64,000 nt of DNA from Muribaculaceae bacterium (lineage in GTDB: Bacteria > Bacteroidota > Bacteroidia > Bacteroidales > Muribaculaceae): the NCBI GenBank assembly GCA_022509145.1, contig JAFLTX010000001.1, forward strand, positions 53,161-117,160. Direction: 5' to 3'. The notes below the pieces were generated by a model that had not been told where the DNA came from, did not search any database, and saw only the letters and a program-made list of their open reading frames with translations. The stretch's first letter is position 1. Each line of letters starts with the position of its first letter. Positions 1 to 10,256 of the stretch are shown here, in pieces. A program made the position numbers and the translations under genes.

Positions 1-2
1 TC

Positions 3-1502
3 CCTCATTTCAAGGTGGCCGACACCTACGGGCATACGGCAGTAGTGGAAGGTCTACTGACCCACCGGTATTTCCATGAGCCCGCATTCCGTTTCCGCAT
101 CAACGATATGGACCATCTGATGGTCTACAACACCGACAGCCGCATTAACCCCCGTTGGTATGGAAAGATCTTCGCCTCCGGGCGAGGCGAGGTGGTGGGC
201 GAGCCGGGAAGCGTGACTATAAGTGCCGATGTGGTGACGGACTCCGGGAGCGACTTCACTTTCGTGCTTTCCGACCAGCAGGAGGCCCAGAAATCGCACT
301 TCCTGACCTTCACAGACCGCCGCAAGGAGGAAGAGGAACGCAACCGAGAGGCCGACGAGCGGGAGAAGATACTCAACCGATTCAACTACAACGTTGTCAA
401 TTCTCAGGAGGAGGAATCCGATGTCTTCACTCTTGACCTGCGCGCCTCCGTGACAAACGACATCAAGCTCAACCTCATAATGGACCCGATTGCCGGCGAC
501 AAGATAACCGCCTACGGCGACGGCGCCATGACGATGACATACAGCTCACTCACAGACGAACTGCTCCTATACGGGAAATATACTCTGGAGAAGGGAACGT
601 ATAATTTCTCGTTGCAGGACATCATCCTCAAAGACTTCATCATCAAGCCGGGGAGCTCCATAGCATTCACGGGCGACCCCTACACCGGTATCCTTGACAT
701 CACAGCCGCCTACAGGGTAAACACCAGCCTGACGGAGCTCGACAGCAGTTTCGCCACCGACCGCGAGCTCAACCGCACGAGTGTGCCGGTGGAGGCTTTG
801 CTGATAGTAACCGGAGTGCTCACTTCGCCGAACATCGATTTCGACATAGCTCTCCCAACCGTCACCGAAGAGACCGCGAGAAAGGTGAAAAGCATCATCT
901 CGACAGACGATATGATGAGCCGGCAGGTGCTCTATCTTGTGGCGCTCAACAAGTTCTATCCGCCTGAATATATGGCCACGACCAATTCGGGAGGCGAGTG
1001 GGCGTCGATAGCCTCTTCGACCATCTCTTCTCAGATTCAAAATGCGTTGGGCCAGCTCACAGACAAGGTCACGATAGCGCCGTCGATCCGCAGCGACAAG
1101 GGTGATTTCTCTGATATCGAGTTCGACCTGGCGCTGAGTTCCCAGCTATTTAACAACCGGCTACTGATCAACGGTAACGTGGGATATCGCGATCCTTCAA
1201 ACTCCAACACCACTTTCGTGGGCGATTTCGATCTGGAATATCTTTTGACTAAAAAAGGTAATTGGCGCCTGAAAGCATACAATCATTTTAACGATCAGAA
1301 TTATTACCTGAAGTCGGCGCTCACCACTCAGGGGCTCGGTATCGTATGGCGGAAAGATTTCGGATATCCGGCTTCGGCAGTGCAGACACCGAAGAAAGAG
1401 CCCGTGCGCTCTAAAGAGGAGGAGCCGGCGCCTCAGCCCGAGCAGCCCACCCCAGAACCGGAGCAGCCCACTCCGGTGCCCGAGCAGGCTGACATCGAAT
1501 GA
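3..1502 (+). CDS. Translocation/assembly module TamB C-terminal part (5'-truncated by the window edge)
   Basis: Frame is open to the window edge. The DUF490/TamB-like beta-rich C-terminus includes LLYGKYTLEKGTYNFSLQDIILKDFIIKPGSSIAFTGDPYTGILDITAAYRVNTSL, with a Pro/Glu-rich tail. Confidence 0.85.
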   Translation, partial: PHFKVADTYGHTAVVEGLLTHRYFHEPAFRFRINDMDHLMVYNTDSRINPRWYGKIFASGRGEVVGEPGSVTISADVVTDSGSDFTFVLSDQQEAQKSHFLTFTDRRKEEEERNREADEREKILNRFNYNVVNSQEEESDVFTLDLRASVTNDIKLNLIMDPIAGDKITAYGDGAMTMTYSSLTDELLLYGKYTLEKGTYNFSLQDIILKDFIIKPGSSIAFTGDPYTGILDITAAYRVNTSLTELDSSFATDRELNRTSVPVEALLIVTGVLTSPNIDFDIALPTVTEETARKVKSIISTDDMMSRQVLYLVALNKFYPPEYMATTNSGGEWASIASSTISSQIQNALGQLTDKVTIAPSIRSDKGDFSDIEFDLALSSQLFNNRLLINGNVGYRDPSNSNTTFVGDFDLEYLLTKKGNWRLKAYNHFNDQNYYLKSALTTQGLGIVWRKDFGYPASAVQTPKKEPVRSKEEEPAPQPEQPTPEPEQPTPVPEQADIE

Positions 1503-1533
1503 GGCCAACAGAAGAATGAAACCATAAAAGAAG

Positions 1534-1567
1534 GGCCCCTGAGGCGATGAAAGTCGCGCCAGGGGCC
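1534..1567. terminator. Bidirectional terminator hairpin between convergent tamB and prs
   Basis: GGCCCCTG...CAGGGGCC inverted repeat located between convergent genes. Confidence 0.7.
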
Positions 1568-1592
1568 TTCGTTATCTTTGTTAAGACAGGTG

Positions 1593-2543
1593 TCAGAATT
1601 TCTTGAACAAATATTGCGAGGAGATGGATTGGTTGTTGTGGATGCGACGGATCGTGTCTGCAAACAACTTGGCAACTGGGAGGACGATAGCCTTCGGGTT
1701 CTCTTTTCCGTAGGGGATTGAGTCGGTGAAAATCATCTCCGTAAGCTTGCTCTCGATGACTCGAGTTGTGGCGGGGTCGCTCATCACCGCGTGGCTGCAG
1801 AGAGCCCTTACGGTTTTTGCACCCTTTTCGATCAGAAGGTCGGCAGCTTTAGTGATGGTGCCTGCAGTGTCTGATATGTCGTCGATCAAAATCACGTTTT
1901 TATCTTTCACATCGCCAATCACCGTCATAGTCTCCACCACGTTTGCTTTCGCGCGGTTTTTATGGCAGAGCACCAGGGGCACATCGAAATATTTGGCATA
2001 CGAGTTTGCCCTTTTTGCACCGCCGGCATCCGGAGAAGCTATTACCATGTCGGGGATATGTTGGCTTTCGATATAAGGGATGAAGATGGATGAAGCGTAA
2101 AGATGGTCTACGGGAACGTTGAAGAAGCCCTGGATCTGGTCGGCATGGAGGTCCATAGTGATGAGGCGGTTGATGCCGGCCACGCTAAGAAGATCAGCCA
2201 TCAGTTTGGCCGCAATGGAGACGCGAGGCTTATCCTTGCGGTCCTGACGCGCCCAACCAAAGTAGGGGATTACAGCCACGATTGTGGCGGCCGAGGCACG
2301 TTTGGCAGCGTCGATCATGAGCAGGAGCTCCATGAGGTTGTCGCTGTTGGGGAAGGTAGACTGTACGAGATATACCTCGGCGCCACGGATTGACTCCTCG
2401 AAACAAACCTCGAATTCACCGTCGGCAAAACGTTCGATCTTCATCTTGCCCATCTCGATGCCTAAATCTTTACAGATAGCTTCACCAAGGTAGTGACTTT
2501 TAGTGCCTGCAAATACTTTGATTGGCGGTAAATAGCTATTCAT
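1593..2543 (-). CDS. prs: Ribose-phosphate pyrophosphokinase
   Basis: 316 aa; VFAGTKSHYLGEAICKDLGIEMGKMKIERFADGE and VIASPDAGGAKRA are PRPP synthetase signatures. Confidence 0.95.
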   Translation of the reverse strand: MNSYLPPIKVFAGTKSHYLGEAICKDLGIEMGKMKIERFADGEFEVCFEESIRGAEVYLVQSTFPNSDNLMELLLMIDAAKRASAATIVAVIPYFGWARQDRKDKPRVSIAAKLMADLLSVAGINRLITMDLHADQIQGFFNVPVDHLYASSIFIPYIESQHIPDMVIASPDAGGAKRANSYAKYFDVPLVLCHKNRAKANVVETMTVIGDVKDKNVILIDDISDTAGTITKAADLLIEKGAKTVRALCSHAVMSDPATTRVIESKLTEMIFTDSIPYGKENPKAIVLPVAKLFADTIRRIHNNQSISSQYLFKKF

Positions 2544-2569
2544 GATGCAATTAAAAAAGTTTATTGTGG

Positions 2570-4321
2570 TTAGTGATTATTCTGATTTTGTTCCCGCAGG
2601 GGAATCACCACGGCGCTTGAGCCGGGAATTTTGATTTTTAAGGGTGTATGGCGCGACACCTCCAGATCGAACGTCTCTCCGAAGAGAAGGTCTTTTGCGC
2701 GGCCTTTGAATTCCGGAAGCCTCGCCATATCGAAGGCGAGCTCCGGGATATGGATTTCTGCAAAACGTTCGTCGCGGCTGAAATTGGCCACAATGAGCAG
2801 GGCCTCGTCCTCGTCGTGGCGCAACCATGCGAAGAGGGAATGCCCGTCGAAACCGGGGCGCCCGTCGTTGGCATACATCAGGTCGAAAAACTCTCCTTCG
2901 CGCAGGGCGGATCGGGAGTTGAGCATCTTCAGAACCTTGGAGAAGAATTTCCGCAGGTTCTTCTCGTGGGGCGTCAAGGCTGATCCGTCGGCCTTCCCGT
3001 CGGAATACCATCGGCGCAGGGAGGCCACGCTCCAATAGTCAAAGATAGTGGTGCGGTTGTTCTGGCCGGCAAAACCTTCGTTGTCGGCGCCCTTTTCGCC
3101 GAGCTCCTGCCCGTAATATATCATAAACGGGCCTTTGGAGATCATGCTCGAAACCACAAGGTGAGGAACGATACGTGCAGCGTCGCCGGCATATTCGGGC
3201 GAGCAGAAGCGCACTTCGTCATGGTTTTCCAGGAAATTGAGCATCTGCGATCCGATGCCGTCTACGGTCTTCCAGCAGTCGGTGAGGCGGGATGCACTCA
3301 GGCCGTGACGCTCAATCCCAACGAGAGTATCATAGAGATTCACCTTGTCATAGAGGTAGTCGAAGCAGCCGTAACCGAGGAAATCGCGATATTGGCCCAC
3401 ATCATAAATTTCTCCTATGAAGATGAGATGCGGGAAATCTTTTTTCAATTCGGGTATCACGTAGTGCCAGAAAGGGAGCGGCACCATGAAGACCATATCG
3501 CAACGGAACCCGTCAACTCCCATTTCGGCCCAATAACGCAAGATGGATGTCATCTTCTTCCACGTATCTGGAATCGGGTCGAAATGTTCTGAGCCATCGG
3601 AGTAATCTTTGCCGTAATTCAGTTTTACGGTCTCATACCAGTCAAACTCGGAGCAGACAGCCGAAAAACAATCGTTTCCCGTGGCCTTTGCTGGAATCTC
3701 TGTGTAGGAGAATTCTTTTGCACCATTACGGGAAACGTGAAATTCTTGATTTTGGATGTAATAATAATTGTTGGAGGGGCTGAAAAACTTTTCGCGGTCG
3801 TCATCTGCGCCGAAGTCGTGCTCGCCTGCCGGGGCTTTGTCGGAATGATAACACCGGGCCGTGTGGTTGGGCACGAAATCAATCAAGACCTTAAGCCCTT
3901 CCTTATGGATCCTTTTTACCGCAGCTTTGAACTCGTCTATGCGTTTCTCCACATTCTCGGCCAAAGCCGGGTCCACGTCGAAATAGTCTTTGATTGCGTA
4001 AGGCGAACCGGCCTCTCCCTTCACGATCTCTTTATGATCCGGCTTGATGCCAAATTCTGAGAAATCTGTCTTGGTGGCGTGTTCGATCACCCCCGTGAGC
4101 CAAAGAGCGTTGACCCCAAGATTTTTAATCCCCTTTATAACCTTTGAAGTGAGATGGTTAAACTTCCCGGAGCCGTTGCGTTCAAGCGAGCCGTAAGGCA
4201 TCGGATCGGGTTCCGGGTTGGTAAGTATGCGGGGGAAAAATTGATAGACAACCAATCTCTCATTCTTCCGGGGAGAGGAATTGAGATGGCTGTCTACGCT
4301 GCTATCAATCCGAGGGGTCAT
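2570..4321 (-). CDS. Alpha-amylase family (GH13) glycosyl hydrolase, apparently without a signal peptide
   Basis: VLIDFVPNHTAR, GVDGFRCDMVFMVP, FIGEIYD and FLENHDEVR match GH13 conserved regions. Confidence 0.88.
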   Translation of the reverse strand: MTPRIDSSVDSHLNSSPRKNERLVVYQFFPRILTNPEPDPMPYGSLERNGSGKFNHLTSKVIKGIKNLGVNALWLTGVIEHATKTDFSEFGIKPDHKEIVKGEAGSPYAIKDYFDVDPALAENVEKRIDEFKAAVKRIHKEGLKVLIDFVPNHTARCYHSDKAPAGEHDFGADDDREKFFSPSNNYYYIQNQEFHVSRNGAKEFSYTEIPAKATGNDCFSAVCSEFDWYETVKLNYGKDYSDGSEHFDPIPDTWKKMTSILRYWAEMGVDGFRCDMVFMVPLPFWHYVIPELKKDFPHLIFIGEIYDVGQYRDFLGYGCFDYLYDKVNLYDTLVGIERHGLSASRLTDCWKTVDGIGSQMLNFLENHDEVRFCSPEYAGDAARIVPHLVVSSMISKGPFMIYYGQELGEKGADNEGFAGQNNRTTIFDYWSVASLRRWYSDGKADGSALTPHEKNLRKFFSKVLKMLNSRSALREGEFFDLMYANDGRPGFDGHSLFAWLRHDEDEALLIVANFSRDERFAEIHIPELAFDMARLPEFKGRAKDLLFGETFDLEVSRHTPLKIKIPGSSAVVIPLREQNQNNH

Positions 4322-4474
4322 AAATAGGATTGAATTTTTAGCAAAATTAAAAAAAAATTCAAAGAAAACAAAGAAGAGAGCCGCAGGTCAGAAAAAAAAT
4401 TGTAGACCTTAAAGATTAAGGCCGTATTCAATAAAAATTGGAATTTTTTGAAATTGAGAGGGGAGACCGAAAAA

Positions 4475-5455
4475 TCAGGGACTCAGGATGGAGAGGAGGG
4501 TCTGAAACTTATTGTTTGTCTCCTCCCATTCGGCTTCGGGAGCAGACTGCGCCGTGATTCCACCTCCTGCAAAGAGAGCTGCCTCGGTTGGTGTAAGAAA
4601 GGCGCAGCGCAACGCTACGTAAAAATTGAAATCCCGGTGGCTCACGGGACCCAAGAAGCCTCCGTAGAGCGCGCGCGGACCTTCGTGGCGTTGAATCAGC
4701 TCGAGGGCCAACGTTCGCGGATGCCCTGCCAGAGCCGGTGTGGGTGCAAGGTCGCGCAAAAGTTCCGCCAGGTTTAAATCGGGACTTACCGAGGCGGAGA
4801 TGTCCGTTTTTATATGTTCAATTTTTCCTGCCTGCAAAGTGGTTGGAGAGCCGACTTGCGGTGAGAGTCCTGCATTGCGGAATGCTTCCTCAATATGTGC
4901 AGTCACGATGGCTTGCTCAAGCTTGTTTTTGGTGTCCCACGGGGTTTGTTGGGGCGATACGAGTCGGGTGCCGGCAAGCGCCACTGACGAGAGCCTCGCG
5001 CCGTCGGATTTCAGCAACAATTCCGGCGATGCACCTATCCAAGACCCGAACTCGCGGGTACTGATAAAGAAAACGAACGCATCGGGGTAAGCCGTGCAAA
5101 GATCCCGAAAGGCTTTGTCGGCGTCTATGGGAATTTCCACTTTCAGTCTTCTCGAGGCCACCACTTTCTTACCGGGCGAGCCTTCGAGATTTCTCTTGAT
5201 TTCCTCTATATAGGAGAAATATTCGGGTCTGGAAAGCTCTTTGAAGTCATAAGTTTTTAGATTCCTCTTCAGAACATCGGCAGGAATTGAAGGGAAAGGC
5301 TCAACCAATGAATAGAGTGCCATTCCCTCGATGTCGGCGAAGGGAGATATTGCGAAATCATTTGCTCCCGGGGCGGAAAGTGAGCCGTCAGAACGTTCTG
5401 CTCGGAAAATCCATTTCTCTTGCGCGCCTGGGAGGCGGTAAGCGATTACGTCCAT
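4475..5455 (-). CDS. menF: Isochorismate synthase
   Basis: Chorismate-binding domain: GASPELLLK, ALAGTR, PTPALAGHPRTLALELIQRHEGPRALYGGFLGP, FAGGGITAQSAPEAEWEETNNK. Confidence 0.85.
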   Translation of the reverse strand: MDVIAYRLPGAQEKWIFRAERSDGSLSAPGANDFAISPFADIEGMALYSLVEPFPSIPADVLKRNLKTYDFKELSRPEYFSYIEEIKRNLEGSPGKKVVASRRLKVEIPIDADKAFRDLCTAYPDAFVFFISTREFGSWIGASPELLLKSDGARLSSVALAGTRLVSPQQTPWDTKNKLEQAIVTAHIEEAFRNAGLSPQVGSPTTLQAGKIEHIKTDISASVSPDLNLAELLRDLAPTPALAGHPRTLALELIQRHEGPRALYGGFLGPVSHRDFNFYVALRCAFLTPTEAALFAGGGITAQSAPEAEWEETNNKFQTLLSILSP

Positions 5456-5457
5456 TC

Positions 5458-6774
5458 TCAGTCTTCCTTTATGGTGGGTTTAATCACCGAAACAGCCACA
5501 AATGTTGCGATGGAGGTGACCATTATAAAACTGAAGAAGAACAGATATCCGGCGCTCAACGTACCCACATTGTCGAATTTATTGAAAAAATCGAAAATCC
5601 AGCCTGCAGCCATTCCCGGAATCATCATGCCAAGCGCCATGAACGCCGTGCAGAAGGCGTAATGCGAGGTCTGACTTTCGCCCGCGCTGAAATACATCAG
5701 GTAAAGCATATAAGCCGTGAACCCGAAGCCGTAGCCGAATTGCTCGATGCCGAGCCCGACGGAAATCCAGAATAGATTGGAGGGTTGGTAGAGGGCGAAA
5801 ATACAATATACGAGGCAGGGGAGGGTGAGCGACAAGGCCATGGGCCAGAGCCACCGTTTAAGGCCACCGCGCGCTACCAGAAGACCCCCGACGATACCTC
5901 CGGCAAGAAGGGCCACCACTCCGACGGTGCCGTTGGCAAACCCCACCTGGGCCGTCGACAGTCCGAGACCTCCGTTTTCAACGCTGTCGAGCAGGAACGG
6001 GCTTACAAGCTTGAGGCACATAGCCTCCGGGAGCCGGTAAAGCAGAATGAAGGTCAAAGCCAGCCAGATATGTTTCTTCCGGAAGAAGGTGAAGAAGGTG
6101 AAGACGAATTCTTTAAGCAGAACCTGGTGGGAGATGTCGGTCCGAGGTTTGTCGGCTGCGGGTCGGGGCAGGGCAAACCTGTCCCAAAGGAAGATGAGGA
6201 GGAATACGGCGGAGAGGAGGATGAATGTGGCCGACCAGGCTGTGGAGACTTCGGCATATTTTATCTCAAGATACCCAGCAAACATAACGATCAGACCTTG
6301 GCCGAGGATGCTGGCGATGCGGTAGAACGTCGAGCGGATACCCACGTAAGCGGCCTGCTGCTTTTCATCGAGTGCAAGCATGTAGAAGCCGTCGGCCGCG
6401 ATATCGTGTGTGGCCGAGCAGAATGCCATGATCCAGAAAAATACGAGGGAGATGAAGAAATAGGCTTTCGAGGTGATGGCTATGGCTACCGAAGCCATTG
6501 CCACAGCTATCAGCAGCTGCATTCCGAGAGTCCACCACCGTTTCGTCTTGATGAGATCCACAAACGGGCTCCAAAACGGTTTTATGACCCACGGCAAGTA
6601 GAGAAGGCCGGTATAAAATGCCATCTCAGTGGGAGGAATCCCCATGTTGGTATACATTATCACCGTGAGCACATTCACGGCGAAATAGGGGAGCCCCTCG
6701 GCTATATATACAGAAGGAATCCAACCCCAGGGACCGAAGGAGCTGGCCTTTGCCGGGGTTGGATTCTGGTTCAT
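5458..6774 (-). CDS. MFS transporter, AmpG/PAT-like
   Basis: 12-TM pattern; WIPSVYIAEGLPYFAVNVLTVIMYTNMG, TGLLYLPWVIKPFWSPFVD, ATHDIAADGFYM. Confidence 0.8.
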   Translation of the reverse strand: MNQNPTPAKASSFGPWGWIPSVYIAEGLPYFAVNVLTVIMYTNMGIPPTEMAFYTGLLYLPWVIKPFWSPFVDLIKTKRWWTLGMQLLIAVAMASVAIAITSKAYFFISLVFFWIMAFCSATHDIAADGFYMLALDEKQQAAYVGIRSTFYRIASILGQGLIVMFAGYLEIKYAEVSTAWSATFILLSAVFLLIFLWDRFALPRPAADKPRTDISHQVLLKEFVFTFFTFFRKKHIWLALTFILLYRLPEAMCLKLVSPFLLDSVENGGLGLSTAQVGFANGTVGVVALLAGGIVGGLLVARGGLKRWLWPMALSLTLPCLVYCIFALYQPSNLFWISVGLGIEQFGYGFGFTAYMLYLMYFSAGESQTSHYAFCTAFMALGMMIPGMAAGWIFDFFNKFDNVGTLSAGYLFFFSFIMVTSIATFVAVSVIKPTIKED

Positions 6775-6805
6775 TTATAGATAGGTTTTAATCTGGAGCG
6801 GGTAA

Positions 6806-8839
6806 TTACCAGATGATCACGCGTTCTTCTTCGGTGCGGAACATGGGATCGCTTTCTTGGATGCCGAACGCTTCAAAGAAAGGAGCGATGTTGCGCAAAG
6901 CAACGTTGACGCGGTTCTCGCCGATTGAATGAACGTCGCTCACTGTCCTCACCTTGATCTCTTCGGGGCGGATGTTCTGAGCCCAGAGGTTGGCGAAGTT
7001 CATATAGAACACCTGAGCCGGTGTGAACCCGTCGATGAGTGCTTCTTCAGAATTGATGTCAACGCCTTTCTTCTTCTGCGAGTCGAGGAAAGCGGTGTAG
7101 GCTATTCTGAGACCGCCCTGGTCGGCGATGTTTTCACCGAGAGTGTATGCGCCGTTGGCGTGGAGGCCGGGGAGCACTTCAACTGCGCTGTATTGGTCCA
7201 CCAGACCTTGCGTGAGCTCCTTGAAGGCTGCTGCGTCTTCTGCGCTCCACCAGTTTTCCATATTTCCCTGAGGATCGAAGAGAGAGCCCTGGTCGTCGAA
7301 GCCGTGGGTGAGTTCGTGACCGATTACCACGCCGATGCCGCCGTAGTTTTCAGCATCGCTCGATTCGGGATCGAAGAAGGGAGCCTGCAGGATTCCGGCC
7401 GGGAATACGATCTCGTTGTTCAGAGGATTGTAGTAGGCGTTGATGGTCTGCGGAGTCATGCCCCATTCGGTACGGTCAACGGGTTTCCCCCATTTCTTGA
7501 GATATTCGTCGGAGTGCCACATGCGGGCGTTGTGAATGTTTGCCCAGTATGAAAGCTCGGGATCCACCTCCATGGTGGTGTAGTCTTTCCATTTGTCGGG
7601 ATAACCGATCTTGACAGTGATGGAGTTGAGCTTCTTCATGGCCTGAACCTTGGTGTCGTCGCTCATCCAGGGAAGATGGATGATGTGTTTGCCGAGCGCG
7701 TTGCGGAGATTTTCCACGAGGTTTTCCATATAAACTTTGGAGCTTTCGGGGAAATATTCATTTACATAGAGCTCGCCGATAGCCTCGCCCATGAGGCCTT
7801 CAACCACACCCTGCACGCGTTTCCAACGCGGTTGCTGCATCTGCACGCCGCTTCTCACCTTGTTGAATTCAAAGTTTGCGTCGGCGAAGGCGTCGGAGAG
7901 GAAGGGTGAAGCACCCTGCACGTATTGCCAGAGATAATAGTCCTTCTTCTCGCGGTCGGAGAGGGAAGCCAGCAGGTTGTCGCCCTGCTTCACGGTGTTC
8001 GGTTCAGTCACGTAGAGCTGGGCCGGAGGTTCGATCCCCATTGTGGTCTTGATAAACTCGGCGATGGCGATGTTGGGATAGAGAGCCTGAGCCTCCTCGA
8101 GGGTCATCAGATTGTCGATGGCCTTGAGGTCGCGGCTTTTCTCGCGTGTCCAGGTAGAGTCGGCGATAAGGGTCTCGATCTTAAGGACGTTTTTGGCGAT
8201 GCGTTTGGCGTCTTTCTTGGAATAGCCTGCGTTCTGCATCTGAGTTTCGATGAGTTTCACGTAAGCATCGCGCACCTTCTTGTTGTCCTTATCCTTGAGC
8301 AGATAATAGTCGCGGTCGCCGAGGCTCAGAGGAGCGCCGCCGATATACATTGCATACTCCGAGCTGTTGTGGAGGTCTTCCTGCGGCATGGCGCTGATGA
8401 AGGGAGAGGCGAAATATTTATGCACCCAGAAGAAGAGGTCCTTCATGTCGGCCGGGGCAGTGTTTTCGATTTTGGCGAGGTCAGCCTTGATGGGGGAGGC
8501 GCCGAGTTGGTTTCTCCTTACGCTGTCCATACCGCTTTCGTAAATCGCGGCAATCTTATATCCGATGGTGCCCGGCTGGGGGTTGGTCTCGCCGATACCC
8601 GTAACGATGCGTTTCACTCTCTCGTCGGTAGAGTCGGTCAGGATGTTGAATTGGCCATAGCGGGCATACTCGGGAGTAAGCGGGTTGGCTTCCATCCATT
8701 TCTGGTTCACGTGTTTGTAGAAATCAACACCGGCGGGATATTCGGGTGAAATACCCTCCTTGTTGAGGCTCTTCAGGTGTTCCGCGCCGGCGTAGAGTCC
8801 GGTGGTGAAGAGCAGGGTCAATAGAAGTAATTTCTTCAT
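6806..8839 (-). CDS. M13 family metallopeptidase (PepO/neprilysin-like), secreted
   Basis: Signal peptide; NAYYNPLNNEIVFPAGILQ, VIGHELTHGFDDQG (HExxH) and ENIADQGGL. Confidence 0.93.
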   Translation of the reverse strand: MKKLLLLTLLFTTGLYAGAEHLKSLNKEGISPEYPAGVDFYKHVNQKWMEANPLTPEYARYGQFNILTDSTDERVKRIVTGIGETNPQPGTIGYKIAAIYESGMDSVRRNQLGASPIKADLAKIENTAPADMKDLFFWVHKYFASPFISAMPQEDLHNSSEYAMYIGGAPLSLGDRDYYLLKDKDNKKVRDAYVKLIETQMQNAGYSKKDAKRIAKNVLKIETLIADSTWTREKSRDLKAIDNLMTLEEAQALYPNIAIAEFIKTTMGIEPPAQLYVTEPNTVKQGDNLLASLSDREKKDYYLWQYVQGASPFLSDAFADANFEFNKVRSGVQMQQPRWKRVQGVVEGLMGEAIGELYVNEYFPESSKVYMENLVENLRNALGKHIIHLPWMSDDTKVQAMKKLNSITVKIGYPDKWKDYTTMEVDPELSYWANIHNARMWHSDEYLKKWGKPVDRTEWGMTPQTINAYYNPLNNEIVFPAGILQAPFFDPESSDAENYGGIGVVIGHELTHGFDDQGSLFDPQGNMENWWSAEDAAAFKELTQGLVDQYSAVEVLPGLHANGAYTLGENIADQGGLRIAYTAFLDSQKKKGVDINSEEALIDGFTPAQVFYMNFANLWAQNIRPEEIKVRTVSDVHSIGENRVNVALRNIAPFFEAFGIQESDPMFRTEEERVIIW

Positions 8840-8909
8840 GATATTATATTTAGTTTGTTTGTTCTGATTTATTTCTAATTGATTGTAAATATAATTTCTA
8901 TCTGAGTGA

Positions 8910-10250
8910 TCAATCGGCTGTCATTTCAGCGTAAAGTTCATACTCTCCTGCACCGGTCACCACGGCTTCCACCATCTCGCCCGGCCGGGCGTTGCAATTG
9001 TGGATGATTACCTCCTGGTCAACTTCCGGAGAGTCGAATTCGGAGCGCCCGATGGCTGTGTCGCCGTCGTTCTCTTCAATCAATACGGTTATCTTCTTCC
9101 CTATCTGGGCAAGATTGTGTGCTTCGGCGATATCCCTCTGGATGCTCATGATCTCATCGAGGCGCGACTGCTTCACGTCTTCCGGGATATCGTCTTGAAG
9201 GTTGTCGGCGGCCAGAGTGCCCTCTTCTTCAGAGTAAGCGAAACCTCCAAGGCGCTCGAACTTCTGCGAACGTACAAACTCCTTGAGTTCTTCGAAGTCT
9301 GCCTCCGTTTCGCCCGGGAACCCGGTCATGACTGTCGTGCGCAGATGGATGCCGGGCACTTCCCTGCGTATGGCGGCAAGCAGCTCGAGTGTTTCCTCAC
9401 GGGTGATCTTGCGGTTCATAGCGCGCAACACCGGTGTGGAGATATGCTGAAGAGCTATATCTATGTAGTTGCAGACGTTGGAGTGCTTTCTGATCACAGG
9501 GAGCAGGTCCATCGGGAAATCGGCAGGGTAGAGGTAATGGAGACGAATCCATCTCACTCCCGGGATTGATGCCAGAGAATCCACCAGCTGTGCCAGTCTT
9601 TGCTCGCCGTAGAGGTCGATACCGTAAGACGAAAGGTCTTGGGCGATGATGTTGAACTCTTTTACGCCTTGGGCAACCAGGCCTTCCACCTCCGCCACAA
9701 TCTCTTCTATGGGGCGGCTTGTGTGGCGCCCCGTGATCAGAGGAATGGCACAGAAAGCGCAGAAACGGTTGCATCCCTCCGACACTTTTATGTATGCACT
9801 CCAGGGAGGAGTGGTGAGTTTCCGAGTGCTTTTCTCCGGATTTCTCGATTCGCGTTTCGAGTCGGGTGTTTGCTCGGTTTCCTGCGTTAGGTCAGGAAGG
9901 GTCTCGATGAAGTTTTTCCAATCGAACTTCCCATACCAGAGGTCCACCTCCTGAAGCTCGTTTTTGAGCTCTTCAAGATATCGCTCCGAGAGGCAACCCA
10001 TCACCACCACCTTCCCGATGTTTTTTCTCTCCTTCTCGGCAATGAGCTGGAGAATCATATTGATGGACTCTTCCTTGGCGTCGGCGATGAAACCGCAGGT
10101 GTTGACCACGGCATATTCACCTTTTACCTCCGAGGGATTGTGCACCACGTCATACCCCTTTCTCTCGAGGCGCGAGAGCAGCGACTCGGAGTCAACGAGA
10201 TTTTTGGAACATCCCATTGTAATGACGTTGACGATGGGGCGCGCTTTCAA
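8910..10250 (-). CDS. rimO: Ribosomal protein S12 methylthiotransferase
   Basis: MGCSKNLVDSE, SEGCNRFCAFCAIP radical-SAM motif, TRAM C-terminus. Confidence 0.95.
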   Translation of the reverse strand: MKARPIVNVITMGCSKNLVDSESLLSRLERKGYDVVHNPSEVKGEYAVVNTCGFIADAKEESINMILQLIAEKERKNIGKVVVMGCLSERYLEELKNELQEVDLWYGKFDWKNFIETLPDLTQETEQTPDSKRESRNPEKSTRKLTTPPWSAYIKVSEGCNRFCAFCAIPLITGRHTSRPIEEIVAEVEGLVAQGVKEFNIIAQDLSSYGIDLYGEQRLAQLVDSLASIPGVRWIRLHYLYPADFPMDLLPVIRKHSNVCNYIDIALQHISTPVLRAMNRKITREETLELLAAIRREVPGIHLRTTVMTGFPGETEADFEELKEFVRSQKFERLGGFAYSEEEGTLAADNLQDDIPEDVKQSRLDEIMSIQRDIAEAHNLAQIGKKITVLIEENDGDTAIGRSEFDSPEVDQEVIIHNCNARPGEMVEAVVTGAGEYELYAEMTAD

Positions 10251-10256
10251 GGAAGA

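Noticed and set aside
5785-6780. 331-aa + strand ORF antisense to the MFS transporter
   Set aside because: Low-complexity charged translation opposite a clear 12-TM transporter.
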